Below, in pieces: positions 54,662 to 64,000 of a stretch of 64,000 bases of DNA. How positions within the stretch are numbered: the stretch's first letter is position 1; each line of letters opens with the position of its first letter. A program made the translations under genes and the position numbers. The DNA comes from Conoideocrella luteorostrata (taxonomy: Eukaryota > Ascomycota > Sordariomycetes > Hypocreales > Clavicipitaceae), in contig JASWJB010000209.1 of the NCBI GenBank assembly GCA_032433595.1, forward strand, positions 1 to 64,000, written 5' to 3'. The notes under the pieces are model-generated. The model ran no database searches. It was not told the DNA's origin and saw only the letters and a program-made list of their open reading frames with translations.

Positions 54662-56413
54662 GCCATGATGGTGGTGGTTTGGAGCTTGGTCGATCTGAGT
54701 AGTAATGAAGTTTGGTTAGCTGTCAACTTTTACAGAGCTAAATCTGATAGAAAGAATAAGCAGTGGGCCGAAAAGTGAACGCTTACAAGCTTGAATTGAG
54801 ATGATACAGAAACATCAGCAAGATCATTGCCCGAAGGCTCTGTTGCCATCATCCGCCGTAGGTGCTTTGCTCAACGCCGTGCGCAATCAGTTATTTGGGG
54901 GTTATAGGGCCACAATAGCAGCCACGCCTGGTGCTATAAAATGGCTGTTGGCCCCGAGAAATCTTATCAAGAACCGAAAGTCGAATGAAAAGCAAGGCTG
55001 AAGGAAATAGAGATGATGTTGCGTGGTGTGATCTTGGTACGATTGGAGATGGCGCGGGAGTGCGGTGGCACAGAGGCCCGGATGCAAGTCCGTTTTGCGC
55101 AGAGACCTTGTCTCTGGTAAATTCTCGCATCAACCAAAAGTTTCAATGAAATTTCGTGGCGTTCGCGCCGCTCGCGATGTATCGGTTCTCCTTGGTGAAG
55201 CCAATGTTGGTTGGTGGTTAGGTCGGCCCAGCAATGGTGAGGCAGAAGGTGACTTCGGTGTCCGGAGCTGCAGTCACCTGGTTTAGGCATAGCGCCTGGT
55301 TGCCGTTTTCTTGGAGGATATGCCAGTTTTCCAGGGGCACAACAAGTGACGTGGGTGGGGAAAGGGGGACCCAGCGATAGTTAGCTCCCAACTCCTTGAA
55401 GAATAAAAGCTGAGCTGGTGGCTCCATGCGTGTGGACGAGCGAAGAAGCTGCGTCTTTAATAAACACGCAAATGTTTGCAGAATAAAACACACACGAAAC
55501 TTGCATGAATGAATACTGAGTGTGCGCTTTATCTTGTACGGCTTCTGCTAGGCTGGATGTAGCGGCTGTTGTGATCTAACTTCTTTGTAACATCATTATA
55601 GCATGAGAGGTTTTTTATTATGTTGGACAGGCTCTGCACTAAACAAAAAGCTGAGTGATAGTATTTGCCAGTATATCTATTTGTTTGAGTCCTACTCTAC
55701 TCCGTACAGAATGCCCCATCTTGATGTCGAAGCGACATGACAAATCATTGCAATATTCACCTCGAGGTGGTTCCTCAGCGAATTCACCTGTAATACATTT
55801 AGCCTGTGGCACTAGGAATTGAATGATGCGGCAGATACTCATATATTAACGTCAAACCCCCCTGTTTTGATCTCCGTAGCTGCCTGCAAGATAGATAGAT
55901 ATTTTGATAGCATTTGGAAATAAGAAACGACGAGAAACAGTATGCGTAGGAAGCTAGATGTACGCCTTTCGAAAACACGCTGTGTTGACTGGACTAGTAG
56001 AAGTGTTGACTGTATTTTGATAGGTGGAATACTGTTGGAAGAGATGCCCTACAAGCGAACCAAGTAATCATCGCCATATAGCTTTGGTTGTATTGCAATT
56101 CTTTGTACTGCGTTATGTTCGTGAATTTTATGGCATTCGAGTCACCGGACTAACTGAAGCTCGAACCCGATGATCGAGTGGTAAGTAGCATGAAGTTGGT
56201 GACTAGCCCTTACGGCAGTGACTCTGTTTAACCCCATAGCTCGAAACAACCTCACGCAGTGAATATGTCGAATGGACCTCAATTATTGTTCGGTGTTACA
56301 AATGGAATAATTCTCAAGGGCGGTGCCTGGTACAGCACCGACCGGAGTCTATTTACACAGTCCGTCAGGTGTCAACTTGATATGATACGGGCCCCAAACT
56401 TTGTCGCAACTTC
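54662..56413. other. long intergenic region upstream of the unknown gene
   Basis: 1.75 kb. The part next to 54661 is likely 5' UTR and promoter of the 1206-aa gene; the right end is the ATP17 3' flank. A TACTCCGTAC motif lies near 55699. Several open frames (for example 55218-55493) lack ATG or recognisable features. Confidence 0.55.
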
Positions 56414-57079
56414 TTAGTGAGCATTGTTCTTGTGGTGACCTGTATAGACGTGCAAAATAATTAGCCACTAGTTTTATCAACACCAATAGTTGAGTTCATC
56501 GGTTAACATACGTAGGTGGAAGTAGTAATTTTGGGCATAACCGATGCCAATTAGGAATACCAGGGCATGAATAATCGCTAACCCAGGTCAGCAACTACAA
56601 TCTCCAAGCTCCTATTCGTAATAGCGATACATACGTTGAACAGAGGTCTTCTTGCCAAAGTATTTGGATTGGTAACGACCAAGGAGGCCCTTCGCCTTGG
56701 CCTCAGGAACCGGACCACGGGGAAGCTTCTCGTAGAAGCTGACGACACGCTGCATACGAAGAGCATCAGGAGCCCCGCCAATCGCCTGCAAAGATACATT
56801 ATCAGCTATAACGGCCATATGGTGGGTGATTTGATCCTCGGGCAACTTGTTGAGGGTCATACACCTCATTCTGAAGCTGGTTGAAGTGTTTGACTCTAAT
56901 CTGGCTATGTGTAGAGTTCGTAATTGCTAGAGAGCATTGACAGCCATTCGTACCTTAGGCGAAGCAACCTGGAAGCATTTTGCGTTAGTGAGGGATTGGC
57001 GACCTTTGTATTGTGTACATGTGGCCCTTACCTTGGGAGGGATGAGCGTTGAAAGCGCTCTGCGAGTGACAAAACTCAT
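56414..57079 (-). CDS. ATP17: mitochondrial ATP synthase subunit f (Atp17)
   Basis: Five exons: 57079-57032, 56968-56954, 56785-56635, 56577-56512 and 56439-56414, with introns of 63, 168, 57 and 72 nt; 101 aa, the family's usual length. The product starts MSFVTRRALSTLIPPKVASP and continues GGAPDALRMQRVVSFYEKLP, GLLGRYQSKYFGKK, one membrane helix (IIHALVFLIGIGYAQNYYF) and the tail HLRHHKNNAH. All are diagnostic of subunit f of the F1Fo ATP synthase stalk/membrane part in the inner mitochondrial membrane. Exon 2 is only 15 nt (VASPK). It is head to head with NDUFS4. Confidence 0.94.
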
Positions 57080-57378
57080 TATGTCGTTGGACAATAGCTG
57101 GCGCCGTCGAGATTAAATAAGGCTCGAAATTTTCCGCTGCGAAAGTAACCACTGATCGGTTGTGAGATGCACCGCGGTTGACGGAGACACGATCTGTTGG
57201 CTCGACGTATTTGCGAAAAGCGCTCGTACGGCAAAACATCGGTCCGCTTCAACCAATCAGCGTCCAGTACCCTAGGAACCATCATTCTCCAGCTTCGCAC
57301 TTCAGCTTGGATTCTATGCAACACTCGACAGCTATTTAGCCTTTTCAAATTCGCCGCATTTCGGTAATTACCGTCTCA
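57080..57378. promoter_or_regulatory. bidirectional promoter of two OXPHOS genes, with a CCAAT box
   Basis: 299 bases between the ATP17 and NDUFS4 start codons. CCAATCA starts at 57253, near the middle. Fungal HAP (CBF) complexes bind CCAAT boxes and control respiratory genes, so shared control is plausible but inferred from position only. Confidence 0.6.
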
Positions 57379-58077
57379 ATGACCTCTATGCGAGCTCATC
57401 ATGCGGGAAGGCTGCTGAAAAGCGTCGGATCATCTCGGCTAAGCCTTTCATTAACTTCTAAGTGCTTTCAGAGCTCGCTCACGTCGACAACTGGTACTCC
57501 TGTTGAAGCAAACCCCAGGCAAGCTGGCTATGAGGTGCCTGCCGACAAAGCCACATCGTAAGGATATGTATTTTCTCCATTATGCGGGGAAACATGCTGA
57601 TTTTGCTCACAGGACTTTCACGCCTGTTCCAACACGATTCCAAGATGGTAGCGAGGATACGCTACCTGCCGCTGTGCTATCTGGTGCACCAATTGAGCTA
57701 CAGGCTCGAACGGTTCGGTATGTTGCCAGCGTTATGTAGCACATTCTTGATATTGACTCGACTTCAGAATTCATAAGGAGGCCAAGCCCGCAACGCAATC
57801 GGGGGATTTCAGAACTGAGCGATGGCGTATGGATTGGGACATCCTTCCCAAAGGCCACCGCTGGGAGAACCCGTTGATGGGTTGGCAATCTTCTGGAGAT
57901 TTCATGCAGGGAACTCACGTGAATTTCAAGACAAAAGAGGATGCAATTCATTTCGCAGAGAAGCAAGGCTACGAATATTTCGTTCAGGAGCCTAATTCAC
58001 GCAAGTTTGCGCCAAAGGCGTATGCGAACAATTTCCTGTACTCACCGAAGAAGCTGAAACATGTCCGAACGAAGTGA
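57379..58077 (+). CDS. complex I subunit NDUFS4 (21 kDa, nuo-21-like)
   Basis: Three exons: 57379-57557, 57613-57717 and 57768-58077, with introns of 55 and 50 nt; 197 aa. The N-terminus (MTSMRAHHAGRLLKSVGSSR, basic and S-rich) is a mitochondrial presequence. The mature part has IELQARTVRIHKEAKPATQS, RMDWDILPKGHRWENPLMGW, GDFMQGTHVNFKTKEDAIHF and FAPKAYANNFLYSPKKLKH, the conserved ETC complex I NDUFS4 pattern. It is an accessory subunit of the NADH:ubiquinone oxidoreductase N-module region, needed for its assembly. The gene converges on GID8 and shares its promoter with ATP17. Confidence 0.94.
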
Positions 58078-58652
58078 AAAGATGCGGCAGTGTACCCCGA
58101 CCTGTATATAAGTAGTTAGGAGAATTGCCGTGTGGTTTCCTTAGCGTCGTCAACGCTTCGCTAATGTTCTCGTGTTGTGGAATCACTTGGAGGCCGAGAT
58201 TGAAGAGATCCGAGCATCCGTTTCATCAGGACCGATGAAGATGTGCGAACATAACAGGCGAACAACGTGCCGGTGTGCATAAAAGATACAGGCTTGTTTG
58301 TATTGCAATGATAAAATATTTAGCTCTGCCCGTAACTATGCGCCTGCTGTAAACATGGCTGTTCCCATCCGCAACCAACGCCATCATTCTTTACGTCGTT
58401 CCTCATAAAGGCGTTGTCATGCCTAAAATCTTTCTCGTCATCGAATAAATACATACTACTCATACAGACAAACACGCTCAACGCCACAATACAGGTTCCA
58501 TCACCCGCAGTTTCCCAGAACAGTGCAAAGAGTATAACAAGAAGATGATTCAGGGGGGGTTAGTGAGAGTGCTGTGGCGTGTCATCTGGCGGAAATGTCG
58601 CGACAAAACCTCTGCCGATAATAATAGTTAAGTTGATTAGGCGCAGGGTTGA
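58078..58652. other. intergenic between convergent NDUFS4 and GID8
   Basis: 575 bases with the two 3' flanks. No supported gene; a plus-strand frame at 58579-58815 mostly overlaps the GID8 last exon and is its shadow. Confidence 0.6.
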
Positions 58653-59908
58653 TCAGCCAGTAACCATGGGTTCATGTGTATTCTCGACTGGTGGATGTGT
58701 GAGAGATTGTTGGTCCTGCTCGTCACCTTTAAGACCGATATCCAGCCGATCGGGAAGATTGAGACCTTTCTCTCGGGCACTGTTCTCCGCCCATGCACGT
58801 AATTTCACAAGGTGACGAATGGCTGCCTCACGCCTGGCTGACTGTTTCTCCAAAACGGCTTTGTTTACACTGTCAGCAGCTGCGCGGCGAAGCTCAGGAT
58901 CAAGAAGGGCAGCCAATTGTGGTTCTAAGCCGTCCGGAGGAAATAGCAGCAAGGCCATAGTTTTTTCCAAATCTTCCAGGAATTTGGGATTCGTTGGGGC
59001 TCGAGGCCCTAGCTGTTCCGTGGCAAATTTGAGAGCTGGAGTAATGTCCCCGGCATCATTGCACGATCGAATAAGCTCTACTAGCTGAAGACGCAAGAGC
59101 GAAAAGTGAAGTGCTTTGTCTTCATCTAATATCTATGCCATAAATTTAGCCTCACATTTGTAATAAAGGCTTAACGATTCATATTGAATATGGAAAAACA
59201 AGCGAAGATCATATGTTAGTGGTTGTATCTCATCACGGGCTAGTAAATAAGCCATATGCGTGGTGCATGTAAAACTCGTATTCTAATCATTTGCATTTGG
59301 GTATGAGATAGAGATTGATATACAACGTACCTCAGGATCAAGTTCATTTAATGCCTCAATGGCGGCTTGAATTCTTCCACTGTATATGTGGTTTTGGATT
59401 TCCTGCCGTGCGCGCATAGAGGGACTGTCTTGGTGGGGCGGGAGATTTGCTTCCTTGGAAAATTTTGCCGCCGCATTTGGGTAACCTTCCATAGTCAGGT
59501 AATCTAAAATCAAAGCATTGATATCGCTGTGGCGGATGTCAGTTCAACTCGTTTAGAAAGCCACGGTTATATCCATTCCAGGAGCCTTGGAAAGCAGCCA
59601 CAAAACTTGTATAAGAAATTTTCAGATGTGTAAAAAAATTACATATAATATCTCCGCACGGTTTGCTAAGAGAGATTCCCATTTATATCATATTCATCAT
59701 TAAACTTGCGTGCTTCTCTCAGAAGGGCATTGGAAAGCGTCTGCCTTACCCTTTAGGTGACTTAATCTCTTCAATCCGCCGTTCAAATGTATGCCTGCTA
59801 GGCGTGGCGGTGGAGGTTGTCGAAGTCTTAGGAGAAGAAGGCGTGGCTAGTCAGTAACTCTATGTCTCTCGACGGTTCAGTGTATATATATCTCATACCA
59901 TGATTCAT
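58653..59908 (-). CDS. GID8: GID/CTLH ubiquitin-ligase subunit Gid8
   Basis: Four exons: 59908-59899, 59846-59750, 59526-59331 and 59132-58653, with introns of 52, 223 and 198 nt; 260 aa. The first exon is only 10 nt (MNH plus one base); it is accepted because upstream frames are closed and no other ATG precedes the LisH motif. LisH: DINALILDYLTMEGYPNAAA (about 37-56). The CTLH/CRA part runs on with IQNHIYSGRIQAAIEALNEL, DKALHFSLLRLQLVELIRSC and ITPALKFATEQLGPRA. Gid8 is a scaffold of the GID E3 ligase that degrades gluconeogenic enzymes when glucose returns. The two long introns are unusual for this region. Confidence 0.88.
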
Positions 59909-60934
59909 CAGAGTCTCAACCTTGTACGGGTCGCAAGCCAGGCGACAGGTGAACCCAAACCAATGCTGACTAGAGGCGCAGACCACTGACAGGATACGAG
60001 AGCGACACGTTCAGTGCATTGAAGGCGATCAATGGAAATACCATTGATGGTGCCTGCTGCCACTGGAAACCCGTCAGATAGGGTCAGATCGTGTGTGCAA
60101 ATGCGTTCCGTGTGACCAAGAGATCTTTCCAAGTGTGGTGAAGGAGAGAAAAAATGATGAGAGGGGAATAGAAGGAAGAGTCTTCCACCACCCCAGTTTA
60201 GTGTCCCACAGCTTGCTCTCTCACCCTAACCTGTCTTTGTTGCTGATTGCCAGACCAGCCTGGCCCACCCACAGGTGCCTGGTTGGCTGGCACTTAGGCC
60301 TTCACTCAGGCCTTCACAGACCCCGCTAGAGCCTGTACCAAGCCCGAATCATATCTGTATTCAGACAGACTGGACGTTAAATTGAGCTACTGCTTCTAGT
60401 CAAACAATGCTGGGTTTAACTGTGCAGAATGATTAGCGCACGCTGAGCGTACCGAGACATACACTTAGATACTTGATATAGGCGACTTTGGCAGTTTTAT
60501 CTAGCCTTTCACCCCCAATTTGGGACCATCAAAAAGAGGCTTACCGGAGACGTTGCACGCCCGTGCGGTTAAGTAGCCTGGCATTTTGATATTCAAAAGA
60601 GCATGTCTAGGTGGAATAGCCTGTAAAGAGTTATAAATACCCTCCATATTTCAATCAAAATGCGGTACAATGTGGTTGCTGATACTAGAAATCCAGAGAA
60701 GTTGGTCTGTTACTCTAGAATGGAATGCTGAAAGCCCCGCGTCTCCACCAACCTACCCGATATCGAATCTCTCTTCATTGTACACTGCTCTGAGTGATTT
60801 GTGACAACGGGGATCTGCGCATCAGTGTTCGTGAATTCTGTCCGACGCCCCAAAAAATTTCAGAGAACGAATCGGCCACCTGGCATAGGAGTGGACAATT
60901 GCTATTATACGCACGTCCGGTTTCTCAGAGAAAT
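59909..60934. promoter_or_regulatory. divergent intergenic region GID8 / URK1
   Basis: 1.03 kb between outward-facing starts. Contains a short direct repeat of AGGCCTTCAC (around 60296 and 60308). No supported gene; open frames here lack recognisable features. Confidence 0.5.
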
Positions 60935-62797
60935 ATGTCGGGACTAGAGAGCCATATTACCATTCAAAAACGGACATACTACTCGCCTCCATGGGCGGAC
61001 GTCAGTATCATAGCGGTGGCTGGAAGCTCGGGATCAGGAAAGTCAACACTGTCTCAGGCCATTGTGAAAAAGTTGAACTTACCTTGGGTTGTGATTCTAT
61101 CTATGGTAAGCTGTTTTGATGCTAAGGCTACGTAGTTTCGAGCCACGGGCTAGATTTCCTGCTAATATTTGACCAGGACTCATTTTACAAAACTTTGACG
61201 CCCGAGCAGTCGAAATTGGCCTTTGCTAATGAGTACGATTTTGATTCACCCGATGTGAGCTCATTGCATTTTTTTCAATCCTGCTTTGGCTGTCTGCAAT
61301 GTTAATATCTGACATATTTAGGCTATAGACTTTGACGTTCTGGTTGACCGCTTGCAAGATTTGAAAGCTGGGTAAAGAAAATTTAGTGAAGTTTTGGCTA
61401 CACCGCTAAGCAACATATACTAACATTGGTTTCCTCTAGAAAACGAGCTGAAATCCCCGTCTACTCATTCCAAAAGCACCAACGGCTGCAGCACACGACT
61501 TCGATTTACTCACCACATGTGCTGATTCTTGAAGGCATTTTCGCCTTATATGATCCCCGGGTAATTGGACTGATAGATATGGGTGTTAGTTGCGTCCCTG
61601 AAATAATATCTTGTTGACTGTATGTTAACTTCGCCAAAAGATCTACTGTGAAGCGGATGGCGACACTTGTTTGTCAAGACGAAGTACGGTCACGCAAGAT
61701 TGTCGCTCTACGTAAACACTGACCACTAATCGATTGAATCAGTTGTTCGCGATGTTCGAGAAAGAGGCAGAGATATTGAAGGCTGTATCAAACAATGGTT
61801 CGGATTTGTGAAGCCTAATTTTGAAAAGGTAAATTTTGCATGGAGGGACTTCAACTTGAATCTCCAAAACGTTGACTTTTGCCTCCTTGTAAAATAGTTC
61901 GTTGAGCCCCAGCGTAAAGTAGCGGATTTGATCGTCCCACGTGGTATTGAGAATCGAGTTGCTCTGGGTATGTACTCACACATTCTCCCCTGCGTTGTTC
62001 GTTTATAATAATCGCATATTAGATATGATGGTACATTTCATAGAGAGAAAGCTCTTTGAGAAGTCTACCCATCATCGAGAAGCTCTATCAAGACTGGAGG
62101 CAACCTGCAAAGGCCAGCCTCTTTCAAATCGAGTTGTCGTCCTTGATGATACTCCACAGCTGAACTTTATGAACACAATTTTACAAGATATCGACACCTC
62201 GGCAGAGGACTTTATCTTCTACTTCGATCGCTTGGCAGCGCTCATCATCGAACAGTGCGTTGGTACTTCAAACTCCGCAGATTATTACGCCACGTTGCTG
62301 ACAAAGGACGAAGAGCATTGAACAATGTTCAATTCACCTCCTTGGAGATCGAGACGCCACAAGGATACAAGTATCAAGGGCTCAAGCCTAAAGGTGAGGT
62401 TAGCGCAGTAATTGTACTTCGCGGTGGATCTGCTTTTGAGCCTGCTCTTCGTAAAACGATACCTGACTGCCGCACTGGGCGGCTTCTCATTCAGTCCGAC
62501 TTTTCAACTGGCGAACCTGAACTTCATTATCTACGCTTACCAGCAGATATCAATACCCACGAAAGTGTTTTACTCCTAGATACTCAAATGGCAAGCGGAG
62601 GCGCTGCGTTGATGGCAGTTCAAGTTCTTGTTGACCACGGCGTGTCATTGGCAAGAATTGTGCTAGCAACGTATTCTGCCGGGCGTGTGGGCCTTCATAG
62701 GCTTACGACGGTCTTCCCGGAGATCACGGTGGTAGTATGCAATTTACTCCAAGACCAGGAGGAGCGCTGGGTAGAGAAGAGATATTTCAGATGTTAA
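60935..62797 (+). CDS. URK1: uridine kinase with UPRT-like C-terminal domain
   Basis: Nine exons: 60935-61105, 61177-61254, 61322-61371, 61440-61584, 61641-61683, 61743-61828, 61898-61967, 62023-62254 and 62314-62797; 452 aa. The P-loop GSSGSGKST is at 30-38. Then follow DSFYKTL, IPVYSFQKHQR, LILEGIFALYDPR, IYCEADGDTCLSRRIVRDVR and KPNFEKFVEPQRKVADLIVP, each partly rebuilt across introns. The C-terminal half is uracil-phosphoribosyltransferase-like (ETPQGYKYQGL, VIVLRGGSAFEPALRKTIPD, DTQMASGGAALMAVQVLVDH) ending DQEERWVEKRYF. It phosphorylates uridine and cytidine in the salvage pathway. Two acceptors end in AAG and one donor is GTTAGT; all were chosen because they keep the frame and the family alignment. 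Confidence 0.93.
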
Positions 62798-64000
62798 GTA
62801 GCTTGGTAATGATGCATTGGGCAGCAAGTTTGTTCATATGGCGTCTGCTAATGCAATCTACCCTTACTGAGAGGCTTTTTTTGATGTTGAGGCAGCATTT
62901 CTCTTGAACCTTCCGTATCTGGATTGGAGGTTTCGTCTTGCACTGTGAACGGATTCAGTCTGCTGGCCATTTGAATTTTGATCAACACCAGGCTCTAAAG
63001 TTACATATTCCTGTTTACCGCCGAACAACACATGATATAACCACTTTTACCTCCGCAGAATGGACCACGGCAAATTTCATTGCCGCAATGATGGAAACGT
63101 CGCCAATTAGTTGTGATAGAAACCAGACGTGTTTGTAGGTGCGGACACAAAGTAATGTGAGGAACTCACAACAACCAAGAAACCCCAGTTCTGAGACACG
63201 TAGGTGAGTAGGAGCCGTACCAGCACGGTTTTACCAGACATTCTGTTAGGGTTCGATTGTTTATTGTTCGAAAAATTGTGCCCAATGATTCCTAAATATG
63301 TCACAGGTTGTTTGAGCTATATGACTCCCGCTTTCGAGGAATTATTCTCTTGTGGAGAAGAGAGAGAGGATTGTCGCTACCACCGCTCCATACTCGTTGG
63401 AAATAGGCATTGGTATTGACATGGTCTGCGGATTAAAGATAAATTAAGTATAGGACAAGCTATGAGTAGCCTTAGGAAAATATTTACTATACTACTAGTC
63501 TTCTAATAGCCCTTTAACTTAGCTTTTGTTGATCTCTATTACGTGCTTTCAAATAGCGAGTCTATTTCATATAACATCAGTGCTTGACAAGCCTAGCAGT
63601 AGACTAACAGTGTATCGCGCTGTGTATGTTGCGTTATGTGCCTTCATGAGCATTCAAGAGCAACTTGCAGCAGTGAAAATCGGCAGAAATAGAAGGATTC
63701 GAATGAATAGATTGCTGATAACCTGAGATGATGATTAAATTGATTGATGAAGATGATCGTTCTCTCCTTCCTGAAAAGCCCTGAAAGCCCCTTATGTATA
63801 GCATCTTTCTTCCTTCCATCGATATCTACGGCCTTTTATGCACTGTCTCGTTATCCGAGGCATCGCCTCACTTTCCTGGTCACTGCCTCACTATCTGAGT
63901 TATCTAGCTAGTTACGGCACCGATCATCCTAACAGGAGCTATTCTCATCTCAACAGTGTACCTCTGTCATGCTGAACTGCTTGGGCTAGATCATTTGGCC
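62798..64000. other. right-end region without supported genes
   Basis: 1.2 kb of AT-rich DNA after URK1. A plus frame ending at the TAG at 63136-63138 reads as protein-like for about 60 codons (with LNFDQHQALKLHIPVYRRTT), but it has no ATG and no partner exon. It could be a remnant. Nothing else was recognised. Confidence 0.5.

Overview
This window is a gene-dense stretch of nuclear DNA from a filamentous ascomycete (Pezizomycotina; Eurotiomycetes is my best guess, by inference only). The reasons are short GT-AG introns (mostly 44-80 nt, often with a CTAAC/CTGAC-like branch site), compact spacing between genes on both strands, fungal-type proteins (ATP17, Trs85, CHM7, CCA1, a Cid1-like transferase, Urk1 with a UPRT-like domain), and an intergenic GTACGGAGTA/TACTCCGTAC motif that recurs about ten times. 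No rRNA, tRNA, transposon, CRISPR array or bacterial-type operon was recognised. Exon boundaries were read by eye from reading frames and splice sites; for every gene given here as spliced the exon lengths sum to a multiple of three, but none has transcript support.

Layout. 1-8.4 kb: a TG repeat at the edge, a coding-like remnant, an Opi10/Hikeshi gene (+), then the Golgi apyrase YND1, the meiotic RING protein HEI10 and the NEDD8-E1 regulatory subunit ULA1 (all -). 9.2-22.5 kb: CCA-adding enzyme (-), NADP-dependent SDR (+), PRPP synthetase PRS5-type (-), an Asteroid/XPG-like nuclease-fold protein (+), a 1036-aa Cid1/CutA-like nucleotidyltransferase (-), then a 1.7 kb gene-free interval. 22.5-30.8 kb: TFIIF large subunit (+), splicing factor BUD13 (-), TRAPPIII subunit TRS85 (+), ESCRT-III-like CHM7 (+). 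31-35.9 kb: RAD18 (-) head to head with POL32 (+), then a class I/II aminotransferase (-). 36.5-43.7 kb: secreted GH125 mannosidase (-), NuA4 acetyltransferase ESA1 (-), RNA exonuclease REX4 (+), cyclopropane-fatty-acid synthase (-). 44.7-49.8 kb: RNase H2 subunit C (+) and MCM6 (+). 51-54.7 kb: a 1206-aa low-complexity protein of unknown function (-). 56.4-62.8 kb: ATP17 (-) head to head with the complex I subunit NDUFS4/nuo-21 (+), GID8 (-) and uridine kinase URK1 (+). The last 1.2 kb has no convincing gene.

How the genes work together. Most are unrelated housekeeping genes. Two sets stand out. Four replication or repair genes (RAD18, POL32, RNH203, MCM6) lie within 19 kb, and each has ACGCG-core (MCB-like) sequences upstream. 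ATP17 and NDUFS4, both nuclear-encoded oxidative phosphorylation subunits, share one 299-bp divergent promoter with a CCAAT box. The main structural oddities are a Cid1-type catalytic domain split by several hundred residues, a TFIIF intron whose length is a multiple of three, and a 10-nt first coding exon in GID8.
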